DNA from: Chloroflexota bacterium
Lineage (GTDB): Bacteria; Chloroflexota; Limnocylindria; Limnocylindrales; CSP1-4
Assembly (NCBI GenBank): GCA_021812735.1
Contig: JAKAMV010000546.1
Coordinates: 1-7,057, forward strand
DNA: 7,057 nt
Direction: 5' to 3'
This document shows, in pieces, positions 1-6,800 of this stretch. The position numbers and the translations under genes are program-made. The first letter of the stretch is position 1, and each line of letters begins with the position of its first letter. The notes beneath the pieces were generated by a model. It worked only from the letters and a program-made list of their open reading frames with translations. It was not told the origin of the DNA and searched no databases.

Positions 1-36
1 TTCAGGACTTGCGGCATGCGGGTCGCGGGCTAGGGC

Positions 37-876
37 CTACGGCGCCGCGACGTGGTCCGCCCAGCGGTGGGCGGGTGCGTAGCCGAGCAGGTCGCGGGCG
101 CGGTCGATCGACAGCAGCGTCTCCCGGCCGCGGAGCTCGCGCCGCAGCGGCACGTGCGGGAACACCTCGGCCATGAGGTCGGCGGAATCGCGCGTCATGA
201 CGGTGTCGTCGGCGGCAACGATGCAGACCTCTGCGCCCGTCACGTCGGCCGTCAGCCCGAGGCGGCATGCCAGAGCGACGTCGCGGACATCGACGTAGCC
301 CCACAGGTTCCACTTGCGGAGCTGAGCGTCGCGCCAGTAGGTGGGGAACTGCTTGTAGTCGTCCGGCTCCATGATGTTCGAGATCCGGAGGCCGACGTGG
401 GCCACACGCGTGCGCCGGGCGAACTGGGCGGCCATGGTCTCGCCGGCGAGCTTCGCCAGGGCATAGGAGCTCTCCGGGCGGGGCTCGATCGTCTCGTCGA
501 TGGGGGCGAAGAGCGGCGGCGTGTCGAAGGGGAGGCCGAGCACCGTCTCGCTCGACGCCCAGACCACACGCGCCAACCCCGAGGCCTCAGCCGCGGCGAA
601 GACGTTGTAGGTCGACGTGGCGTTGATCCGGAACGTCTCCGCTGCGGGGCGGATGCCCGGGGCGGGGATCGCCGCGAGATGGACGACGGCGTCGGCCCCA
701 GCGAGGACCTCCACCGCCTGCCCGTAGTCGGCCAGGTCGGCGATGCGGCACCGGTCGTCCCATTCCCACGGGTCGTGGCGCAGGTCGACGGACAGCACGC
801 TGTGGCCGTGCTCGCGCAGGTCGCGGACCACCCATCGCCCGGCCTTGCCGTTTCCCCCGGTGACCACGACCCGCAT
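37..876 (-). CDS. NAD(P)-dependent epimerase/dehydratase family protein (extended SDR)
   Basis: A 279-residue cytosolic Rossmann-fold oxidoreductase of the extended short-chain dehydrogenase type, probably acting on a sugar, sugar acid or sugar nucleotide. The N-terminal dinucleotide-binding motif TGGNGKAG is at residues 6-13. Asp31 at the end of the second strand suggests preference for NAD over NADP. Asp47-Leu48 would contact adenine, VVHLAA is at 64-69, and the catalytic set is Ser108/Ser109 with Tyr138-x-x-x-Lys142. The length and the segment around residues 163-175 (LRISNIMEPDDY) recall uronate dehydrogenase-like SDRs more than the longer UDP-galactose 4-epimerases, but the substrate is not readable. 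The ATG at 876 is well supported: GAGGAGG lies 5 bases upstream. The stop is TAG. The gene appears monocistronic, because a hairpin separates it from the upstream minus-strand gene. Confidence is high for family, low for substrate. Confidence 0.93.
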   Translation of the reverse strand: MRVVVTGGNGKAGRWVVRDLREHGHSVLSVDLRHDPWEWDDRCRIADLADYGQAVEVLAGADAVVHLAAIPAPGIRPAAETFRINATSTYNVFAAAEASGLARVVWASSETVLGLPFDTPPLFAPIDETIEPRPESSYALAKLAGETMAAQFARRTRVAHVGLRISNIMEPDDYKQFPTYWRDAQLRKWNLWGYVDVRDVALACRLGLTADVTGAEVCIVAADDTVMTRDSADLMAEVFPHVPLRRELRGRETLLSIDRARDLLGYAPAHRWADHVAAP

Positions 877-881
877 GCCGG

Positions 882-888
882 CCTCCTC
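882..888 (-). promoter_or_regulatory. Ribosome binding site of the epimerase-family gene
   Basis: On the minus strand this reads GAGGAGG, a near-perfect anti-16S match, 5 bases before the ATG at 876. It fixes the start of the dehydrogenase/epimerase gene and argues for its independent translation. Confidence 0.85.
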
Positions 889-986
889 GAATGGTGCAGG
901 GCTCCATTCTCGGTCCTGCCGCGTCCGCCCCGCTCCGCCAGACCGTGCCGGCCTGGGCGTGCCTCCGGCGACCCCGGGAATCGAAA

Positions 987-1020
987 CGGCGGGCGGGGCC
1001 CGAAGGCCGGCCGCCCGCCG
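987..1020 (-). terminator. GC-rich hairpin, likely terminator of the SIMPL gene
   Basis: CGGCGGGCGG (987-996) and CCGCCCGCCG (1011-1020) form a perfect 10-base inverted repeat. Inside it GGCC (997-1000) pairs with GGCC (1005-1008) around a CGAA tetraloop, with two unpaired G at 1009-1010. On the minus strand the hairpin begins 14 bases past the SIMPL stop codon and is followed by GTTTCGATT, which has only a short T run. The position fits a transcription terminator; the poor T tract makes it a weak Rho-independent one or a 3'-end stabilising structure. Confidence 0.6.
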
Positions 1021-1034
1021 CGCGGATCCGGTGG

Positions 1035-1841
1035 CTACCCGATGAGGAACGACACCTGCACCGTGATCGTGACGTCCGTGGAGCCGGCCTGGACCGGCGT
1101 GGAGGCGGCCTTGTCGGTGGCAGCTCCAGCGGCCATGTTGGCGTACGGCGCGTACCAGACCGGGGTGGACACGCTCTCGTTCACCGACGAGACGCCGATG
1201 ATGCCGAGGCCCAGCGACTTCGCGTAGACGTCGGCCTTGGCGCGTGCATCCTTTGCCGCCGCCTCGCGGGCCTGCGCCTCGAGCGCGGTGCGGTCGGCCA
1301 CATCGAAGCTGATCCCGTTGACCGTGGTGGCGCCCGCGGCGACGGCGTCGTCGACCACATCCGAGAGCTTGGAGAGGTCGCGGACCGTCACGGCGACCTG
1401 GTTGGTGAGCTGGTAGCCGCGAAGCTTCGCCGACGCGTTGGTCGGGTAGTCGTAGACGGCGGTGAGGGACACCTGCGTCGTCTGGATGTCCTTGTCGGCG
1501 ATGCCGAGCTTCTTGAGCGCGTCCACCACGCCGGTCATGGCGGTGGCTGCCGCGTCGCGGGCCGCCTTGGCCGTCGGCCGCTCGATCTCTACGCCGAGCT
1601 GCACGTGGGCGAGGTCCGGGGTCACGGTGACCTTGCCCTCGCCGCCGACCGTGACCGTGTGCTCTGGCGTGGTGTCGCCCGCCGCTGCGCTGGACGGCGC
1701 TGCGTACGGGTGCGGCGCGGTGACGCCGGCGAGGACGGGCCCGGCCACGAGGCCGACGGCGAGCGCGGCCACCGCGACAACCGCGAGCCCGATCCCGTTG
1801 GAGCGGCCCCAGCCGCCGGTGGTCATGGTTTCCATCGTCAT
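1035..1841 (-). CDS. SIMPL-domain (DUF541) exported or membrane-anchored protein
   Basis: A complete 268-residue protein of the SIMPL/DUF541 family (relatives include bacterial BP26/OMP28-type periplasmic proteins), whose biochemical role is not settled. After a short N-terminus, residues 17-39 form one hydrophobic Ala/Val/Leu/Gly segment, which is an uncleaved anchor or a signal peptide; VLA at 36-38 could be a cleavage site. An Ala/Pro/Ser-rich linker (about 40-58) precedes the family signature VTVGGEGKVTVTPDLA (63-78). The remaining domain, with DIQTTQVSL (118-126), GYQLTNQVAVTV (142-153) and the helix TALEAQAREAAAKDARAKAD (185-204), runs to the stop. Three nearby ATGs exist (1841, 1835, 1826). 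The AGGGG upstream is only 2 bases from the first but 8 from the second, so translation may start at 1835 (266 residues). The frame stays open upstream of 1841, but nothing SIMPL-like is encoded there. The gene is divergent from the helicase pair and ends just before a hairpin. Confidence 0.9.
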   Translation of the reverse strand: MTMETMTTGGWGRSNGIGLAVVAVAALAVGLVAGPVLAGVTAPHPYAAPSSAAAGDTTPEHTVTVGGEGKVTVTPDLAHVQLGVEIERPTAKAARDAAATAMTGVVDALKKLGIADKDIQTTQVSLTAVYDYPTNASAKLRGYQLTNQVAVTVRDLSKLSDVVDDAVAAGATTVNGISFDVADRTALEAQAREAAAKDARAKADVYAKSLGLGIIGVSSVNESVSTPVWYAPYANMAAGAATDKAASTPVQAGSTDVTITVQVSFLIG

Positions 1842-1843
1842 TG

Positions 1844-1848
1844 CCCCT
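1844..1848 (-). promoter_or_regulatory. Ribosome binding site that bears on the SIMPL start
   Basis: On the minus strand this reads AGGGG. It is 2 bases from the ATG at 1841 and 8 bases from the ATG at 1835, so normal spacing favours the second ATG. The alternative shortens the protein by only two residues and leaves the membrane segment intact. Confidence 0.5.
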
Positions 1849-1957
1849 GTGATCGGTCCCGGTTCGGGCTGACCGGCGGGACCGCCTCCGGTCGTGCGCC
1901 CCCCAAGACGCGGGGAGTGGCGCCCCGGGTTCCCGGTCGACCCCCGCGCTCGGCGAC

Positions 1958-1987
1958 GTGACGGCGCGACGGGCGGTTTGATAGGGT
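1958..1987 (+). promoter_or_regulatory. Possible promoter of the helicase gene pair
   Basis: GTGACG (1958-1963) resembles a -35 element (4 of 6 to TTGACA). TAGGGT (1982-1987), 18 bases later, keeps the T-A and final T of a -10 element. They lie in the 201-base divergent intergenic region, with about 55 bases left before the NERD-helicase start. This is a weak match in GC-rich DNA and is offered only as the best candidate seen; no equally good candidate was found for the divergent SIMPL gene. Confidence 0.25.
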
Positions 1988-2030
1988 CGGCACGTCGAGT
2001 CGTCACGCTCGAGGGCACGATCGGACGACG

Positions 2031-2037
2031 AAGGGGG
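2031..2037 (+). promoter_or_regulatory. Ribosome binding site of the NERD-helicase gene
   Basis: AAGGGGG lies 5 bases before the ATG at 2043. It supports this start, and the NERD domain begins close behind it. Confidence 0.75.
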
Positions 2038-2042
2038 TCGCG

Positions 2043-3773
2043 ATGCAGGACGCCGCCGAGGCGCTGGTCGAGGAGCGAGTCCGCGCCGCCCTGCCCGCCA
2101 GCGCCCGAGCCCACCCGAATGTCCGGATCGTCGCCCGCACGCGGCCCGCCGGACCCGGCCACGACGCCGAGGCCGACCTGGTGGTGCTGCACCCCGAGCA
2201 CGGCCTGCTGGTCATCGAGGTCAAGGGCGGTGAGCCGAGCCGCGATGCCGAGGGCCGCTGGTACGCGGGGTCGCGGCGACTCGAGCGGTCGCCGTTCGCG
2301 CAGGCCGAGGCGGCGAAGCACGACCTCGTCCGGGCGATCGAGTCGCTCCCCGAGTGGCCGCGCGGCCGCCCGATGCGGGCCGGCCATGCGGTCGCCTTCC
2401 CGCACGCCGACCTGGCGAGCCGGCGCCCCGGCCATGGGCTCGGGCCCGAGGCCGTGCCGGACATCGTGCTCGACGCGACCGCGCTCGGCAGCGTGTCGGC
2501 GACCGCTGCGGCGCTGGATCGCGCCTGGTCGTTCTGGACGGGCGACGGATCGAGGGGCGCCGCCCTCGATGAGCGCCTGTTCGGCCGCGTCGAGGACTTC
2601 CTGGCGCCGACGATCACGCTCCACCGGCTGGTGCGCGGAGAGGTGGACGCCGCGCGTGACCGGCTGGTCGCGGCCTCACGCGCCCAGCTGTACGTGCTCA
2701 ACCACGCGAAGGCCCTCCGCCGGGTGGCGGTGGTCGGGCCGGCGGGCAGCGGCAAGAGCCTGGTCGCCGTCGAGAAGGCCCGGCGCCTGGCGCGGGACGG
2801 CTTCCGCACGCTGTACCTGTGCTTCAATGCGCCCCTCGCGACGAGCGTCCTCCGCGAGGTGGCGGCGGACGACGTGGCACCGGACCTGCGGCCCGTGGTG
2901 CACACGTTCCACGGTCTGTGCGAGGCGATGGGGGAGTCGGCAGGGACGCTGCCGCCGAAGCCTGCAGGCTCCGGCGACGCGCTCTCGGACTGGTTCGCGG
3001 CCCTGCCCTCGGCTCTGGACGCGGCGATCGAGCTGCTGCCCGAGGAGCGGTTCCACGCCATCGTCGTCGATGAGGGGCAGGACTTCGAGCTGGGCTGGCT
3101 CGAGTCGCTCGAGTTCCTGTTCCGGACGCCGGAGGACGGCGTGCTGTGGATCTTCCACGACCCGGGCCAGGCGCTCTACCGTGACGACTCGGTCGCACGC
3201 CTGCCGGGGCTCGCGACGCTGTCCCTCCTGGAGGACTACCGCTCGCCGGCCCCGGTCGCCCGGCTCGCCGGCCACTTCTACCACGGCCCGGACACACCCG
3301 AGCCCATGGGCTCGGCGGGCACGGAGGCGGTCGTGGAGGCGGTGGCTCCGGGGTCCGCCACGGTCGACGCCGTCCGGCGACACCTGCACCGCCTGGTCCG
3401 CGACGAGGGCGTGCGGTCGTGGGACGTGGCCGTGCTGAGCGGGACGGCTGCCGCGCGGAGCGGCGTCTGGCGGCAGCGCCGCTTCGGCAATCTGGAGCTC
3501 TGGAACGGCGCCGTGGACGTGAACGGGGTCTCGCTCGGCTACGCAGCGGCCGACGTGCCGGATGAGCCGGCGGACGACGGCGTCGTCCTGTTCGAGACCG
3601 TGCGCCGGTTCAAGGGCCTCGAGCGTCCGGTGGTGGTCCTGTGCGAGCTGCCGGATTCCGGGCCCCGGAACGACGAGCTGCTGTACACGGCGCTCACGCG
3701 GGCCACCGCCCACCTGGTGGTGCTCGCCCCGCCGACCCTGGCCGCGCGGATCGAGGCCGCTCGACGCGCGTGA
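2043..3773 (+). CDS. NERD nuclease-related domain fused to a compact UvrD-like SF1 helicase
   Basis: A complete 576-residue cytosolic protein predicted to process DNA. The N-terminal NERD domain (about 1-120) shows the PD-(D/E)XK-like pattern: Asp45 in EADLVVLH, then Glu59 and Lys61 in VIEVKGG, and Gln87 in AQAEAAK. The predicted nuclease residues are therefore present. After a linker, the helicase core begins with Walker A GPAGSGKS (232-239), then VVHTFHG (285-291, motif Ic-like) and Walker B VVDEGQDF (341-348). Motif III-like FHDPGQALYR (371-380) and motif IV-like LLEDYRS (395-401) follow, then motif V-like ETVRRFKGLE (518-527) and motif VI LYTALTRAT (547-555, Arg553 as arginine finger). 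The core of about 350 residues is much shorter than UvrD or PcrA, so the 1B and 2B insertions are small or missing. The start has AAGGGGG 5 bases upstream. A second helicase-nuclease gene follows 39 bases later, suggesting one operon. Known relatives are annotated as NERD-domain helicases; the exact role is unknown. Confidence 0.92.
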   Translation: MQDAAEALVEERVRAALPASARAHPNVRIVARTRPAGPGHDAEADLVVLHPEHGLLVIEVKGGEPSRDAEGRWYAGSRRLERSPFAQAEAAKHDLVRAIESLPEWPRGRPMRAGHAVAFPHADLASRRPGHGLGPEAVPDIVLDATALGSVSATAAALDRAWSFWTGDGSRGAALDERLFGRVEDFLAPTITLHRLVRGEVDAARDRLVAASRAQLYVLNHAKALRRVAVVGPAGSGKSLVAVEKARRLARDGFRTLYLCFNAPLATSVLREVAADDVAPDLRPVVHTFHGLCEAMGESAGTLPPKPAGSGDALSDWFAALPSALDAAIELLPEERFHAIVVDEGQDFELGWLESLEFLFRTPEDGVLWIFHDPGQALYRDDSVARLPGLATLSLLEDYRSPAPVARLAGHFYHGPDTPEPMGSAGTEAVVEAVAPGSATVDAVRRHLHRLVRDEGVRSWDVAVLSGTAAARSGVWRQRRFGNLELWNGAVDVNGVSLGYAAADVPDEPADDGVVLFETVRRFKGLERPVVVLCELPDSGPRNDELLYTALTRATAHLVVLAPPTLAARIEAARRA

Positions 3774-3798
3774 CACGCAACCTGACACGCGACGCGCG
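3762..3798 (+). repeat. Short nested direct repeats at the junction of the two helicase genes
   Basis: The junction reads as block A, block B, AACC, block B, block A. Block B is TGACACGC at 3771-3778 and 3783-3790. Block A is GACGCGCG at 3763-3770 and 3791-3798, and the base before each block A copy is also C. The first B copy contains the TGA stop of the upstream gene. CGCGTG (3767-3772) could also pair with CACGCG (3786-3791) as a 6-base stem around the stop codon. The repeat is visible directly; function is unknown and chance is possible in GC-rich DNA. Confidence 0.55.
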
Positions 3799-3812
3799 AT
3801 GATGAGCGGCAG

Positions 3813-6800
3813 ATGACCGACGCGACTTACCTGCCCCCCGCGGCCAACGTCTCCCTCGCGGCCGACCCCCTCCCGCAGCCCACGCCGGAACAGCGCCTGA
3901 TCATCGAGGCGCCGGACGGCCCGATAGTCGTGCTCGCCGGCGCCGGCACCGGCAAGACGCGGGTGATCGTCGAGCGTGTTCGCTGGCTGCTCGAGACGAA
4001 GAGCGAGACGAGGGTGCGCGGCGAGGGGACCGGTGCCCGCGCGGAGTACATCCCGGCGGAGCCCGCGCCGGGCCACGACAATCCCTTCGCCGGCCCGCTG
4101 GTGCCGGAGCAGCTCCTCGTCCTGACCTACAACGTCAAGGCCGCGGCGGAGCTGGCCGAGCGGCTTGACCAGACGCCGGGGATCGGTCCGGCGGTCCGGG
4201 CGCGGATGACCGTCAAGAACTTCCACGGGTTCTGCCACCGGGTCCTCGTCGAGCAGGCGGCGGAGGCCGAGCTGCCAGTGGCGCCGGACGTGCTTGACGG
4301 CCCGGGCCAGCTGCTGCTGCTCCGCGATCTGCGGCCGGGGCTGGACCTCCTCTACCACAACGACTACGGGCTCGCGGGCCTCGTGGACTTCATCAACCGG
4401 GCGAAGGACGAGCTCGTCTCGCCCGACGACTTCGATGCGTTCGTGGCGCACGAGCGGGCGGCGTTCGAGGCGGCCTACGGCAGCTACCAGGCGGCCTTGG
4501 ACCGGCTCCGCGCGGCGGGCAATCTGGCGCCCCTGCGCGAGGTTGCCGGCGACTACCGCAGGGTCCGGAGCGGCGATCGTCTCGAGGGGCTCGGGAGGGT
4601 GGCCAGGGCGTACGACCCGGAGGCCCCTGCCAGGGCTGCTGACCGGGCGGCGCGGCGCGCGGTCCGGGGCGACGGCAGCGCGCCGAACATCAGGCACTTC
4701 TCTGAGCCCGATCAGGCGCGGGTCCACGAGCTGGCGGCCGGCTACGAGCAGGACGGAGCCGCCCTCGAGATCCTCCGCCAGCACGAGCTCGCCGCCGTCT
4801 ACCGCGCCTACCAGGCGGCGCTCGCTGAGCGGGGCGCCCTCGACTTCGGGGAGCAGATCGCGCTCGTCATCCGCCTGTTCCAGGCCAAGCCGAACGTGCT
4901 CCGGCGCTGGCAGCGCCAGTACCGCTACATCCTCGTGGACGAGTTCCAGGATGCCAACGCGGCCCAGATCGAGCTGATCGAGCTGCTCGGCCGCACCCCG
5001 GACCGCCCCGACAACGTGATGGTGGTGGGCGACGACGACCAGTCGATCTACCGCTTCCGGGGCGCCACGGTCGACGCGTTCGGCGACTTCCGGGACCGGT
5101 TCTCAAGGGCTCCGGCCCACGACCCCAGAGCGGTCCCCTCGGGCCCGCCGCCTGTCTGGCACGTCACCCAGAACTTCCGCTCGGGCCGCCACGTCCTCGA
5201 CGGCGCCAACAGCCTCATCACACGGAACCTCGCGCGGCTGGACCCCGGCAAGCGGCTCCGGACCGAGAAGCCCGTGGGGCAGCCCGTGGAGCTGATCGTG
5301 TGCAATGGCGCCGAGGACGAGGCCGTCGCCATCGTGGACCGGATCCGGGAGCTGGCCGGCCCGCAGCCCGGTGGCGCACCCGGCGCGCGTCCGAGGTGGA
5401 ACAGCGTCGCGGTCCTGTACCGCAAGCACCGCCACCGCGACCTCATCGCGCGGCGCCTCACCGACGAGGACATCCCGTTCACCGTCGTCGGCGGCGTGTC
5501 GCTGTTCGAGGCGCCCGAGATCCGGGACGTCGAGGAGGGCCTGCGCGCCATCGCGGATCCCCTCAACGACGCCGCCCTGGTGCGGATGATGACCGCCGGG
5601 CCGTGGCGGCTCGACGCGGTCGAGATCCTCCAGGTCACGCGCGACGCGTCATTCGACCGGGCCCGGATCATCACCGCCGTGCGCCGCATCGTGGGCACCG
5701 GCATCGTCCGCGAGGACGCCGCGCCCGTTGAGGCGGAGCAGGAGGGCGGGCGCGCTGCACCCCAATCGCGCACGATCGGCGTCGCGACCCGGGCGAAGCT
5801 GCGCCAGCTGCTCGACGTCCTCGAGGAGCTCGGGCCGCTGACGTGGCGCGAGGGTCCGTTCACCGTTCTGACGCGGTTCCTGGAGCGGACCGGCGTCATC
5901 CTCGACCTGCTCGCCGTCGGCACGACCGAGTCGAAGCGGAGCGTCGTCAACATCGGCAGCCTCATGCGGTTCGCGTCGGACTGGCAGGCCGACCGGCCGA
6001 CCCGCGCGCTGGGCGACTTCCTCGGCTACCTCGACGCCTACAAGGGCGCGGCCGGCGAGCTGCCCACCAGCGTGGAGCTGACCGAGGATGTCGAGGGTGT
6101 CCGGCTGATGACCCTGTACCAGGCGAAGGGGCTCGAGTTCCCGATCGTCGTGGTGCCTGAGCTGCTCGAGGGCGAGTGGCCGGTGCAGGACCGCGGGCAG
6201 GGGTGGTTCCCGGTGGAGCTGCTCCGGGGCCGGCCGCCGGCGGGCGACACCCACATCGAGGAGGAGCGTCGGCTGCTGTACGTGGCGATGACGCGGGCAC
6301 GGGAGCACCTGGTGCTGACCACGTACGGTGCCGGACAGGAGAAGGAGGCGTCGCGGTTCGTGTCCGAGCTGCGCGAGGCGGACGGTCCCCACCTGCGGGT
6401 GCAGGACCGGACGCGAGCCGGGGCAGGGGAGGCCGGGGCGAGGGAGGCCGACGCGGACACCAACGACGACACCACCGGTGCTGTCGCGACGGTGGTCACC
6501 CTGGCCATCGGCCGGCGCGTGCTGCCCATCCCCACCACCCAGGAGCGGCGCCTTGCCCTGCGCCTCCGGGCCGCCGAGCTGGTGTCGCTGATCGAGGCCG
6601 CCGACCCCGGGGCGCCCGAGACCGCCGCCGCCCGGGCCGACCTCGAGCGGCGCCTCGCGGACATCGGCCGCAGCGCTGCCGCCCGGGCCGATGCGGCACG
6701 CGACCAGGGGCTGGACCCGATCACCCTTCGCACGGTCGCGCTCGACTCGGCCGATGGAGCCAACCTGCTGCAGGTCGCGCCGCTGCCGCCGCGCTTCTCG

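Noticed and set aside
1..36. Left-edge sequence beyond the epimerase stop
   Set aside because: The 36 bases show no coding start, hairpin or repeat that can be supported.
889..980. Promoter search upstream of the epimerase gene
   Set aside because: GAGAAT is the only faintly -10-like hexamer on the minus strand and no -35 match stands at proper distance, so no promoter is called.
52..1227. A 391-codon plus-strand open frame over the epimerase gene
   Set aside because: It runs antisense to the epimerase and into the SIMPL gene, both of which have clear family motifs; its own translation has none.
1842..2624. N-terminal extension of the SIMPL frame up to 2624 on the minus strand
   Set aside because: The extension overlaps the NERD domain coding region in antisense and shows no domain. 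The SIMPL membrane segment and a ribosome binding site sit right at 1826-1848.
1894..3438. A 514-codon plus-strand open frame overlapping the NERD-helicase
   Set aside because: It is the same strand in another frame, very rich in Arg and Ser, and carries no motif; the frame from 2043 holds all helicase motifs.
2676..4784. A 702-codon open frame on the minus strand across the helicase gene junction
   Set aside because: It is antisense to two plus-strand genes with ordered helicase motifs, its translation is Arg/Leu/Val/Gly-rich without recognisable domains, and long antisense frames are expected at this GC content.
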